Below are positions 1 to 6,882 of a stretch of DNA of 11,636 bases, in pieces (within the stretch, counting starts at the first letter, position 1; the number at the start of each line of letters is the position of its first letter). This DNA comes from Opitutia bacterium (GTDB taxonomy: Bacteria; Verrucomicrobiota; Verrucomicrobiae; Opitutales; UBA953), in the NCBI GenBank assembly GCA_947488485.1, contig CANKZO010000056.1:1-11636 (forward strand), given 5' to 3'. A program made the translations under genes and the position numbers. A model generated the notes under the pieces. That model worked only from the letters and a program-made list of their open reading frames with translations, was not told the origin of the DNA and did not search any database.

Positions 1-108
1 CCCAAGTATGCCGACCCCGAGGGCGTGACCCAGCTCAGCGAACCCTACGAGGGCAAGGGCCCGGACCAGTTCGAAGCCATCCGGCAGTATATTAAGTCGG
101 TGAAGTAG
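1..108 (+). CDS. C-terminal end of an unidentified protein (5' truncated)
   Basis: An open frame enters from the left edge and ends at TAG (106-108), giving 35 residues rich in charged and polar amino acids and finishing QYIKSVK. Codon choice is G/C-ending like the genes that follow, which supports real coding. The fragment has no recognisable motif, signal sequence or membrane segment, and it is too short to assign a family. It lies on the same strand as the glycan genes and may belong to the same locus, but a 229-bp repeat-bearing spacer separates it from the next start. I see no convincing terminator hairpin directly after the stop. The G-rich array begins 10 bp later. Confidence 0.6.
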   Translation, partial: PKYADPEGVTQLSEPYEGKGPDQFEAIRQYIKSVK

Positions 109-117
109 GATTTGATC

Positions 118-155
118 AGGGGTAGGGGCAGGGGTCGGGGTCGGGGTAGGGATAG
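118..155 (+). repeat. G-rich hexamer array (arm A of a long inverted repeat)
   Basis: Six consecutive hexamers of the pattern (A/C)GGG(G/A)(T/C) run from 118 to 153, giving five GGGG runs and one GGG run at 6-bp spacing. The array is the approximate reverse complement of 206-240. It could also form a G-quadruplex on the + strand, which is inferred from the run spacing alone. It sits 10 bp after the stop codon of the preceding gene, in non-coding DNA. Confidence 0.85.
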
Positions 156-161
156 TAAAAA

Positions 162-190
162 CATAAACCCCTATTCATAATAGGTTTATG
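162..190. repeat. A/T-rich inverted repeat between the two hexamer arrays
   Basis: The arms CATAAACC (162-169) and GGTTTATG (183-190) are perfect complements. Inside them TATT (172-175) pairs with AATA (179-182), leaving a CC bulge (170-171) and a CAT loop (176-178). This makes a 12-bp stem nested inside the larger G/C-rich inverted repeat. It could be a regulator site, a cruciform or the core of a repeat element. The sequence does not decide between these. An in-frame ATG at 188 lies inside the right arm, which argues against using it as a translation start. Confidence 0.7.
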
Positions 191-205
191 AGTTGGGATA
201 TCATG

Positions 206-240
206 CCTACCCCCACCCCTGCCCCTGCCCCTACCCCTTA
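206..240 (-). repeat. C-rich hexamer array (arm B of the long inverted repeat)
   Basis: Read on the - strand, this is a run of G-rich hexamers of the form G(T/C)AGGG and GTGGGG, in the same order as arm A. Comparing 122-151 with the reverse complement of 206-235 gives about 30 bp with roughly four mismatches, around a loop of about 54 bp. If translated as part of an N-terminal extension it reads as a Pro/Thr/Ala repeat, which is an artefact of the array. Confidence 0.85.
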
Positions 241-263
241 CCGGCCGTCCTGCCGATATTCGG

Positions 264-278
264 CTAGGCGATGCCTAG
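264..278. promoter_or_regulatory. Short inverted repeat in the leader of the oxidoreductase gene
   Basis: CTAGGC (264-269) and GCCTAG (273-278) are perfect 6-bp complements around a GAT spacer, 60 bp before the chosen start at 338. It could be a small operator or a leader hairpin. The short arms mean chance is possible. No convincing -35/-10 pair was found in 241-337. Confidence 0.3.
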
Positions 279-337
279 GAACAAACTCGACTCAGACCGC
301 ATCTCCTTATGCTCCGTCTCTACCCCAAGTCATATCT

Positions 338-1891
338 ATGTCCCAACTCAATCGTCGTACGTTCATCAAGAACTCCGCCCTGGCAGCCGCCGTGGCTGGC
401 ATCAGCGCCCAGACCTACGCCCAGTCCACGGGCGCCAACGGTGACCTCCGTGTCGCTGTCGTCGGCTTCCGCAGCCGCGGTCTGGAACACATCAAGGAGC
501 TCAAGAAGATCAAGGGCGTCCGCATCGTCGCCCTCTGCGACGTCGACGCCAAGGTCGTCGCCAAGGGCCTGAAGGACAACCCGGGCGCCAAGGGCTACAC
601 CGACATGCGAAAGATGCTCGAAGACAAGGACATCGACGCCGTCTCCATCGCCTCCCCGAATCACCAGCACTCCATCCAGGGCATCTGGTCGCTGCAGGCC
701 GGCAAGCATCTCTACGTCGAGAAGCCCCTTTCGCATAACATCTTCGAAGGCCAGCAGCTCGTCGCCGCCTCGAACCACTTCTCCAAGCTCGTCGTCCAGG
801 CCGGCACCCAGAGCCGTTCCGGCGTCGGCATCCGCGGCGCCATCAAGGACGTGCACGCCGGCAAGTACGGCAAGGTGAAGCTCGCCCGCGCCATCTGCTA
901 CAAGCGCCGCAAGTCCATCGGTCCGGCCCAGAAGAACGCCATCCCCTCCGAGATCGACTACGACCTCTGGCACGGCCCGGCCGACGTCCAGGAATCCATC
1001 CGCGGCAACGAGTCCGACAAGGTCCAGCACGCCGCCAACCAAGGCCCGGTCCACTACGATTGGCACTGGTTCTGGAACTACGGCGGCGGCGACCTTTGCA
1101 ACCAGGCGATCCACGAGATCGACATCGCCCGCTGGTTCCTGAACACGCACGAAGTCTCCGCTGAGACCGTCTCCGTCGGCGGCCGCTTCGGCTACGTCGA
1201 CTGCGCCGAGACCCCGAACACCTTCATCTCGATCCATAACTACGCCGACGCCCCGCTCATCACCGAAGTCTACGGCCTCACCTCCGACGGCCAGATCAAC
1301 GGTCCGATGAACAAGTTCGGCCAGTTCTCCGAACTCAACAAGGGTCAGAAGTCGGCCAAGTCCCCCGACATCGGCATCATCGTCGAGTGCGAGAACGCCA
1401 CCATCGTCGTTCCGGACTACAACTCCGCCCAGGTCTACGACAAGGACGGCAAGTTCGTGAAGACCTACGGCAAGACCGTCGATCAGGTCGACCTCACCGG
1501 CGGCGCCTCCGGCCACCACGCCAACTGGGTCGCCGGCATCCGCAAAGGTTCCAACGAAGGCATCCACGCCCCGGTCCGCGAGTGCCACCTGTCCACCGCC
1601 CTCGTCCACTCCGCCAACATCTCCTTCCGCCTCGGCGCGAAGAAGAGCGCCGGCGAGATCAAGGAAGCGATCAAGTCCAGCTCCGGCCTCGCCGAAGCCT
1701 TCGGTCGCATGGCCGAGCACCTCGGCCGTAACGGCGTGAACCTCGACGAATCCAAGGCCACCCTTGGCGCCCCGCTCACGCAGGACACCAAGACCGAACT
1801 GTTCACCGGTGCCAACGCCGAAGCCGCCAACCGCGACCTCGTCGCGAAGCGCGCCGGCCGCAAGGGCTTCGAGATCCCGACCACGTTCTAA
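338..1891 (+). CDS. Tat-exported Gfo/Idh/MocA family NAD(P)-dependent oxidoreductase
   Basis: This is a 517-residue secreted sugar dehydrogenase-type protein. Residues 1-28 form a Tat signal (twin Arg R6-R7 in RRTFIK, an Ala-rich hydrophobic core, likely cleavage after TYA28), consistent with export of a folded, cofactor-loaded enzyme. A Rossmann fold follows with VVGFRSRG at 41-48, a conserved PNHQH segment, and the family EKP motif at 128-130 whose Lys is normally catalytic. The C-terminal substrate domain carries GGGDL and a His at 259. The position four residues before that His, often the catalytic Asp of the D-x-x-x-H motif, is Asn255, which I believe is common in secreted PVC and Bacteroidota members. 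The frame stays open back to an ATG at 188, but that extension would translate the repeat array, while the ATG at 338 places the Tat motif correctly. No Shine-Dalgarno sequence is seen. The downstream DUF1080 gene suggests C3 oxidation of glycosides, which is inference; the substrate is unknown. Confidence 0.93.
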   Translation: MSQLNRRTFIKNSALAAAVAGISAQTYAQSTGANGDLRVAVVGFRSRGLEHIKELKKIKGVRIVALCDVDAKVVAKGLKDNPGAKGYTDMRKMLEDKDIDAVSIASPNHQHSIQGIWSLQAGKHLYVEKPLSHNIFEGQQLVAASNHFSKLVVQAGTQSRSGVGIRGAIKDVHAGKYGKVKLARAICYKRRKSIGPAQKNAIPSEIDYDLWHGPADVQESIRGNESDKVQHAANQGPVHYDWHWFWNYGGGDLCNQAIHEIDIARWFLNTHEVSAETVSVGGRFGYVDCAETPNTFISIHNYADAPLITEVYGLTSDGQINGPMNKFGQFSELNKGQKSAKSPDIGIIVECENATIVVPDYNSAQVYDKDGKFVKTYGKTVDQVDLTGGASGHHANWVAGIRKGSNEGIHAPVRECHLSTALVHSANISFRLGAKKSAGEIKEAIKSSSGLAEAFGRMAEHLGRNGVNLDESKATLGAPLTQDTKTELFTGANAEAANRDLVAKRAGRKGFEIPTTF

Positions 1892-1903
1892 GCTCCTCCG
1901 ACG

Positions 1904-1936
1904 AAGCGGAGCGGTCGCAAGGCCGCTCCGCTTTTT
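1904..1936 (+). terminator. Intrinsic terminator after the oxidoreductase gene
   Basis: A perfect 11-bp stem (1904-1914 with 1923-1933, core AGCGGAGCGG) encloses an 8-nt loop and runs into five T residues (1932-1936). It starts 13 nt after the stop codon. The next ATG is only 26 nt beyond the T run, so it may act as an attenuator rather than a full stop. Confidence 0.88.
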
Positions 1937-1962
1937 CATCTCTAAACCAAATCATCCCTCCC

Positions 1963-3480
1963 ATGAAAAAGACCCCGCTCCTCCTGAGCCTCTCGGCCGC
2001 CGCCCTCCTGATCGTGGGCTGCGCCAACAACGCCCAGACCGCCGCCCCCAAGGGCAACCCCAACAAAGTCGAGATCTTCAACGGCAAGGACCTCACGGGC
2101 TTCAAGAAGCTCGGCGGCGACGCCACCTACGCGGTGAACGCCGAAGGCGCCCTCGTCGGCACCTCGACCCTAAACACGCCGAACACCTTCCTCGCCACCG
2201 ACAAGGACTACGGCAACTTCGTCCTAGAGTATGACTTCAAGAACGACCCGCGCCTGAACTCGGGCGTCCAGTTCCGCAGCCATTCCGAAGCCAAGGAAGT
2301 CGCCTACAAGGGCGGCGACGGCAAGCCCGCCAAGGTGCCCGTCGGACGCGTCCACGGCTATCAGGCCGAGATCGACACCGATCCGAAGAACGTGAAGAAG
2401 CCCGACACCGAGGCCCGCATGTGGTCCGCCGGCCTCTACGAAGAAGGCCGTCGCGGCTGGATCTTCCCCGGTTTCGGCGGCGGCGACGCCCTCGCCTTCT
2501 CCAAGCAGGGCCGTGAGCTCACCAAGATCGGCGAATGGAACCACGTGAAGGTGGAAGCCAACGGCAACCGCATCCGCACCTGGATCAACGGCGTGCAGCG
2601 CGTCGACGTCCGTGACGACGGCTACAAGACCGGCTTCATCGCCTTCCAGGTCCATGGCATCGGCAAGGACACCGCCAAGGCCGGCACCACCGTCCAGTGG
2701 CGCAACATCTCGCTGACGAAGATCCCGGACAACACCCTGTCCGAGTCCGAGAAGGCCGACGGTTGGAAGCTCCTCTTCGACGGCCGCTCCAGCAAGGGCT
2801 GGCGCTCCGCCAAGGGCCCGGACTTCCCGAAGGCCGGCTGGTCCGTCGAGAAGGGCATGCTCCACGTCGCCAAGGGTGACGGCAAGGAATCCGCCAACGC
2901 CGGCGACATCATCACGATCGAACGCTTCAAGGAGTTCGAAGTGTCCGTCGACTTCCGCCTGACCAAGGGCGCGAACAGCGGCCTGAAGTACTTCGTGCAG
3001 CCGAACCTCAACCAGGGCGCCGGCTCGGCCTTCGGTCTGGAGTTCCAGATGCTCGACGACGCCGTCCACCCGGACGCCAAGCTCGGCCGCGACGGCAACC
3101 GCACGGTCTCCTCGCTCTACGACCTGAAGACGGCCTCCAAGGACAAGCGCGCCAACCGCATCGGCGACTTCAACAACGCCTACGTGATCGCGAAGGGCAC
3201 CAAGGTCGAACACTGGCTCAACGGCCGCCTCGTCGTCTCCTACGATCGCAACACCGCGGAATTCCGCGACCTCGTCGCGAAGTCCAAGTATGCCGATCCT
3301 AAGTACGGCAAGAACTTCGGCGAGTGGGCCGATGGCCACATCCTCCTGCAGGAACACGGCGACGAAGTCTGGTTCCGCAACGTGAAGATCCGTGACCTCG
3401 CCCCGAAGCCGGCCGCCAAGCCTGCCGCCAAGGGTAGCAAGAAGGCCCCGGCCAAGAAGGCCGAGCCCGCCAAGAAGTAA
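1963..3480 (+). CDS. Lipoprotein with two DUF1080 (3-keto-disaccharide hydrolase) domains
   Basis: This is a 505-residue protein. Residues 1-19 are a lipoprotein signal peptide ending in the lipobox IVGC with Cys20, so the protein should be membrane-anchored, facing the periplasm or exterior. Two DUF1080 concanavalin-like domains follow in tandem, at about 36-254 (opens VEIFNGKDLTGF, includes NSGVQFRS and HGYQAEIDTD) and about 268-479 (opens WKLLFDGRSSKGW, includes NSGLKYFV and LEFQMLDD). Residues 480-505 are a Lys/Ala/Pro-rich tail ending AEPAKK, probably unstructured. Family members hydrolyse 3-keto glycosides made by Gfo/Idh/MocA-type dehydrogenases, so the preceding gene is a plausible partner. 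Whether both domains are catalytic cannot be told; one may only bind glycan. The start is fixed by the signal peptide. No Shine-Dalgarno sequence is present, and the start lies 26 nt after the preceding terminator. Confidence 0.92.
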   Translation: MKKTPLLLSLSAAALLIVGCANNAQTAAPKGNPNKVEIFNGKDLTGFKKLGGDATYAVNAEGALVGTSTLNTPNTFLATDKDYGNFVLEYDFKNDPRLNSGVQFRSHSEAKEVAYKGGDGKPAKVPVGRVHGYQAEIDTDPKNVKKPDTEARMWSAGLYEEGRRGWIFPGFGGGDALAFSKQGRELTKIGEWNHVKVEANGNRIRTWINGVQRVDVRDDGYKTGFIAFQVHGIGKDTAKAGTTVQWRNISLTKIPDNTLSESEKADGWKLLFDGRSSKGWRSAKGPDFPKAGWSVEKGMLHVAKGDGKESANAGDIITIERFKEFEVSVDFRLTKGANSGLKYFVQPNLNQGAGSAFGLEFQMLDDAVHPDAKLGRDGNRTVSSLYDLKTASKDKRANRIGDFNNAYVIAKGTKVEHWLNGRLVVSYDRNTAEFRDLVAKSKYADPKYGKNFGEWADGHILLQEHGDEVWFRNVKIRDLAPKPAAKPAAKGSKKAPAKKAEPAKK

Positions 3481-3501
3481 GCCCTCCCTGAGGCGCTGAC
3501 G

Positions 3502-3537
3502 AAGGCCGGACGACGCAAGTCGCCCGGCCTTTTCTTT
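3502..3537 (+). terminator. Intrinsic terminator after the DUF1080 gene
   Basis: AAGGCCGG (3502-3509) pairs with CCGGCCTT (3524-3531). An A/C mismatch follows, then CGAC (3511-3514) pairs with GTCG (3519-3522) around a GCAA tetraloop of the stable GNRA class. A T-rich tail follows (3530-3537, interrupted once by C). It begins 21 nt after the stop codon and separates this gene from the sulfatase pair. Confidence 0.88.
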
Positions 3538-3555
3538 ACCCGGGTGGCTGAGGCA

Positions 3556-3583
3556 TTGCATGCGGGTCCGCGAAGGCTAGAAA
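3556..3583 (+). promoter_or_regulatory. Possible promoter for the sulfatase pair
   Basis: TTGCAT (3556-3561) and TAGAAA (3578-3583) are 16 bp apart, between the terminator above and the ATG at 3600. The match is partial (TTG of the -35; four of six positions of a -10 TATAAT). It would give a very short leader of about 10 nt, compatible with the absence of a Shine-Dalgarno sequence. AGGCT/AGCCT arms (3574-3578, 3584-3588) overlap the proposed -10. Confidence 0.3.
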
Positions 3584-3599
3584 AGCCTCACCCCGAGCC

Positions 3600-5186
3600 A
3601 TGCGCCCCACCCTGCTCTTCGCCGCCCTCTGCGCGACCTTCATCGGTCACGCCACCGCTCTCTCTAAAGAACTAGACGCGGCGAACATCCTCTTCGTCAT
3701 CGCCGACGACTGGGGCAACGGCCACGCCGGAGCCTACGGCTGCTCTTGGGTGAAGACGCCGAACTTCGATCGCCTCGCCAAGGAGGGCCTCCTCTTCCTC
3801 AACGCCTACACCCCGACGGCGAAGTGCGCCCCGTCGCGCTCCAGCATCATGACCGGACGTCACCCGTGGCTCCTTGGCGCCGCGGCCAACCATACGCCGA
3901 GCTTCCCGCCGGAGATCGGCATCCTGCCCGAGGCCCTGACCAAAGCAGGCTACTTCTTCGCTTCGACGGGCAAGGTCTGGGGACCCGGTGAATCGCTGAA
4001 AGCCGACGGCTCTCCCCGACCGATGACGGGCAAGGTCTATCAGAAGCGACGCCTCCAGCCGCCGACCAAGGCGATCGCTCCCAACGACTACGCGGCCAAC
4101 TTCGCCGACTTCCTGGAGGATAAGCCCAAGGGTCAGCTTTGGTTCTTCTGGCTGGGCTTCCAGGAGCCGCATCGTGCCTACGAAGAAGGCAGCCATACGC
4201 GCTTCGGCAAGCAGCCCGGCGACGTGGACCGCGTGCCGAAATACTGGCCCGACAACGCGACGGTCCGCGGCGACATGCTCGACTACGCGGTGGAGGTCGA
4301 ACACCTCGACGCCCAACTCGGCAAGGTGCTTGCTCAACTGGAAGCCCGCGGCGAACTGGACCGCACGCTGATCATCGTGACGTCCGACAACGGCATGCCC
4401 TTCCCCCGGGTGAAAGGCTCGACCTACGACAACGCCAACCACCTGCCCTTCGCCGTCCGTTGGCTCGGCATCCCTTCGTCGAGCCGTGGCCGCAAGGTCA
4501 CGGAGTTCGTCAGTTTCGCCGACCTCGCGCCCACCTTCCTCGAGGCCGCCAATATACCATGGGAAGAGTCCGGCCTGCCCCCGACGTCAGGCCGCAGCCT
4601 CTTCGACATCTTCCGGTGGTCCGAGCCGCACCGCGATCCGCCGCCGACCGGCAGAGACTTCACCTTGATCGGCCGCGAACGTAACGACCTCGGTCGTCCC
4701 GGAGACGTCGGCTACCCGACCCGCGGCATCGTCAAGGACGGGATGATCTACCTTGAGAACATCGAGCCGTCCCGCTGGCCGGCCTGCAATCCTGAGACCG
4801 GCTACCTCGATACCGACGCGAGCCCGACGAAGAGCTTCATCCTCCAGGCGCGCCGCGCCGCCGGGACCGACCCCTTCTGGGAGCTCTGCTTCGGGATGCG
4901 GCCTGGACGCGAACTCTACGACCTCAAGACTGACCCGGACTGCGTACGCAATCTCGCCGCCGAGCGGGGCCCCGACGTGGAGAAACTACGCACTCTGATG
5001 TGGGCCGAGCTGAAGAGGCAAGGCGACCTCCGTGCCCTCGGCCGCGGCGCCGAATATGATGCCTTCCCCCACCCCGATCAACGTCGCCGCGGCTTCTACG
5101 AACGCTACCTCAAGGGTGAGCCCGTCGACGCCAACTGGGTCAGCAAGACCGACTTCGAGCCCAGCCCGATCAAGCCCGCCCGCTGA
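3600..5186 (+). CDS. Secreted formylglycine-dependent sulfatase, SGSH-like (first of pair)
   Basis: This is a 528-residue alkaline-phosphatase-fold sulfatase. Residues 1 to about 20 form a Sec signal peptide. Metal-binding Asp36-Asp37 lie in NILFVIADDWG, and the formylglycine motif is C76-A-P-S-R80, matching CxPxR read by formylglycine-generating enzyme. Lys125 (GKVWGPG), His191 (EPHR), and Asp263-Asn264 (TSDNGMPFP) complete the site. The SDNGMPFP segment and overall order resemble human N-sulfoglucosamine sulfohydrolase more than arylsulfatases, so sulfated amino-sugar or other glycan substrates are plausible but unproven. The position where SGSH has His125 (two residues after Lys123) is Trp127 here, which may mark a subfamily. 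The C-terminal RELYDLKTDPD segment is typical of the family. The next sulfatase starts 2 nt after the stop, so the two are almost certainly co-transcribed. The maturation enzyme is not in this window. Confidence 0.93.
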   Translation: MRPTLLFAALCATFIGHATALSKELDAANILFVIADDWGNGHAGAYGCSWVKTPNFDRLAKEGLLFLNAYTPTAKCAPSRSSIMTGRHPWLLGAAANHTPSFPPEIGILPEALTKAGYFFASTGKVWGPGESLKADGSPRPMTGKVYQKRRLQPPTKAIAPNDYAANFADFLEDKPKGQLWFFWLGFQEPHRAYEEGSHTRFGKQPGDVDRVPKYWPDNATVRGDMLDYAVEVEHLDAQLGKVLAQLEARGELDRTLIIVTSDNGMPFPRVKGSTYDNANHLPFAVRWLGIPSSSRGRKVTEFVSFADLAPTFLEAANIPWEESGLPPTSGRSLFDIFRWSEPHRDPPPTGRDFTLIGRERNDLGRPGDVGYPTRGIVKDGMIYLENIEPSRWPACNPETGYLDTDASPTKSFILQARRAAGTDPFWELCFGMRPGRELYDLKTDPDCVRNLAAERGPDVEKLRTLMWAELKRQGDLRALGRGAEYDAFPHPDQRRRGFYERYLKGEPVDANWVSKTDFEPSPIKPAR

Positions 5187-5188
5187 CC

Positions 5189-6838
5189 ATGCGCCTCCTC
5201 TCATTCCTCGCCCTGCTCTTCGCTGCGTCGGCGTCAGCCAAATCGGCGCCGGAGCGCCCGAACATCCTCTTCTTCTTCGCCGACGACTGGGGCCGCTTCG
5301 CGCGCATCTACGCCGAGCATGGCAATCTGGCCGGCACGAACGCACTGCTCCGCACGCCGAACCTCGACCGCCTCGCCAAGGAAGGCGTGCTCTTCCGCAA
5401 CGCGCACGTCAACGCGCCCTCCTGCACGCCCTGCCGTAGCTCGCTGCTCTCAGGCCAGCACTTCTGGCGCACCGGCCGCGGCGCCATCCTCCAAGGCGCG
5501 GTCTGGGACGAATCGATCCCGACCTATCCCCTGCTCCTCCGCGAGGCCGGCTATCACCTGGGTAAGTCCTATAAAGTCTGGAGCCCCGGCTCACCGGCCG
5601 ACGCCCCTTACGGCGGACAGCAGCACGCCTTCGAGAAGTCAGGCCGGGCCTTCAACAACTTCTCCGAGAACGCGACCGACCTCGTAGCGAAAGGCGCCAC
5701 GGTCGAGGCGGCCCGCGCCAAGCTCCTCGAAGAGGTCCGCGGCAATTTCAAGGCGATGCTCGCGGCCAAGGCCGCTGGTCAGCCCTTCGCTTATTGGTTC
5801 GGACCGACCAATACCCACCGCGCGTGGGTGCGTGGCAGTGGCCAGAAACTCTGGGGTCTCGATCCCGACGCCCTCAAGGGCAAGCTGCCGGCCTTCCTGC
5901 CCGACGTCCCGGTCGTGCGCGAAGACCTCGCCGACTACCTCGGCGAAGTCCAGGCCCTCGACGCCGCGATGGGCGTGCTACTCGAAGAACTCGACCGCGC
6001 CGGTGAACGCAGCAAGACGCTGATCGCCGTGAGCGGCGACCACGGCGCCCCGGGCTTCCCGCACGGCAAGTGCAACCTCTACGGGTTCGGTACCGGCGTC
6101 TCGCTCATCGTCTCCGGCGCCGGCGTGCAAGGCGGACGCGTGGTAGACGACATGGTGACGTTGCCTGACCTCGCCCCGACCTTCCTCGAAGCCGGCGGCG
6201 TGAAGCCGCCCGCGGTGATGACGGGCCGTTCGCTCTGGAACGTCCTACAGTCCGATCGCCAAGGCCAGGTCGACCCGACCCGCACCTGGGTCGTCGCCGG
6301 GCGTGAACGTCACGTCGAGATCGCCCGCCCCGACTATTCGCCGTATCCGCAGCGCGCCCTGCGCACGCAGGACCACGTCCTGATCGTGAACTTCAAGCCC
6401 GACCGCTGGCCGCTGGGTAATCCGTACCGTCTCGACGGCACCAATGAGCCGACCTTCGACGAAGTCGCCCAGACGACTTTCGTGACGCTGCCTGACGATG
6501 ATGCCGGCCCGACCAAGGCCTGGTTCGTCGGTGCCCGAAAATCCCCCGAGTGGTCCGCGCTCTTCGATAAGTTCTACGGCCTCCGCCCAATGTTCGAGCT
6601 CTACGACCTCAAACAAGATCCGCACGAGATGAACAACGTAGCCGAGTCACCCGCCTACGCCGCCGTGCGCAAGGAGATGACCGAGCGCCTCTTCACGATC
6701 CTCCGCGAGACGGGCGACCCGCGCATGCTCGAAGACGGTAAGTATTTCGAGACGCCTCCCCTCGCCGGACCGCTGCCTAACCAAGGCCAGAAACGCCTGC
6801 CCGGTGGCCAAGCCGCCAAGAAGGCCAAGAAGAAGTAG
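5189..6838 (+). CDS. Secreted formylglycine-dependent sulfatase, SGSH-like (second of pair)
   Basis: This is a 549-residue sulfatase with a Sec signal peptide (likely cleavage after ASA17) and Asp32-Asp33 in NILFFFADDWG. The formylglycine motif is C79-T-P-C82-R83. It fits CxPxR but has Cys at the usual Ser position, and only Cys79 has Pro at +2. Other site residues are Lys129 (YKVWSPG), His210 (NTHR) and Asp284-His285 (SGDHGAPGFP); the DHG form replaces the DNG of the first sulfatase. The C-terminal FELYDLKQDPHEMNN segment is typical. The last 11 residues (GGQAAKKAKKK) form a basic tail, recalling the DUF1080 lipoprotein. It is clearly related to its neighbour but divergent along the whole length, so this is an old duplication or a recruited second specificity. 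The ATG lies 2 nt after the upstream TGA, suggesting translational coupling, with no clear Shine-Dalgarno sequence. The substrate is unknown. Confidence 0.93.
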   Translation: MRLLSFLALLFAASASAKSAPERPNILFFFADDWGRFARIYAEHGNLAGTNALLRTPNLDRLAKEGVLFRNAHVNAPSCTPCRSSLLSGQHFWRTGRGAILQGAVWDESIPTYPLLLREAGYHLGKSYKVWSPGSPADAPYGGQQHAFEKSGRAFNNFSENATDLVAKGATVEAARAKLLEEVRGNFKAMLAAKAAGQPFAYWFGPTNTHRAWVRGSGQKLWGLDPDALKGKLPAFLPDVPVVREDLADYLGEVQALDAAMGVLLEELDRAGERSKTLIAVSGDHGAPGFPHGKCNLYGFGTGVSLIVSGAGVQGGRVVDDMVTLPDLAPTFLEAGGVKPPAVMTGRSLWNVLQSDRQGQVDPTRTWVVAGRERHVEIARPDYSPYPQRALRTQDHVLIVNFKPDRWPLGNPYRLDGTNEPTFDEVAQTTFVTLPDDDAGPTKAWFVGARKSPEWSALFDKFYGLRPMFELYDLKQDPHEMNNVAESPAYAAVRKEMTERLFTILRETGDPRMLEDGKYFETPPLAGPLPNQGQKRLPGGQAAKKAKKK

Positions 6839-6846
6839 GCGTGTGA

Positions 6847-6867
6847 GAGTATAGAGTATCGAGTATC
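6847..6867 (+). repeat. Tandem heptamer repeat, three units
   Basis: Three head-to-tail copies of GAGTAT(A/C) occupy 6847-6867, beginning 9 nt after the sulfatase stop codon. This is non-coding low-complexity DNA with no assigned function. It is directly followed by the hairpin at 6883-6903. Confidence 0.75.
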
Positions 6868-6882
6868 GGGGTTAATAGGTAG

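Noticed and set aside
118..240. CRISPR array or telomere-like repeat
   Set aside because: Units are 6 bp with no spacers between them and no cas genes nearby. The arrays are internal to the window and oppose each other, unlike a chromosome end.
188..337. N-terminal extension of the oxidoreductase starting at the ATG at 188
   Set aside because: It would translate the C-rich hexamer array as Pro/Thr/Ala repeats and put about 50 residues before the Tat motif RRTFIK, which normally lies within the first 10 or so residues. The ATG at 338 fits better.
320..1939. Long open frame of 539 codons on the - strand opposite the oxidoreductase gene
   Set aside because: It is the antisense shadow expected when codons end mostly in G or C. 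The translation is a low-complexity mix of Gly, Ala, Val, Asp and Leu without motifs, and the + strand gene is unmistakable.
2224..3561. Open frame of 445 codons on the - strand opposite the DUF1080 gene
   Set aside because: Same antisense artefact: Leu/Gly/Val/Ala/Asp-rich with no recognisable domain, and it covers a clear lipoprotein gene and its terminator.
3672..4442. Open frame of 256 codons on the - strand inside the first sulfatase
   Set aside because: It lies entirely opposite conserved sulfatase coding sequence, including the formylglycine motif, and has no motif of its own.
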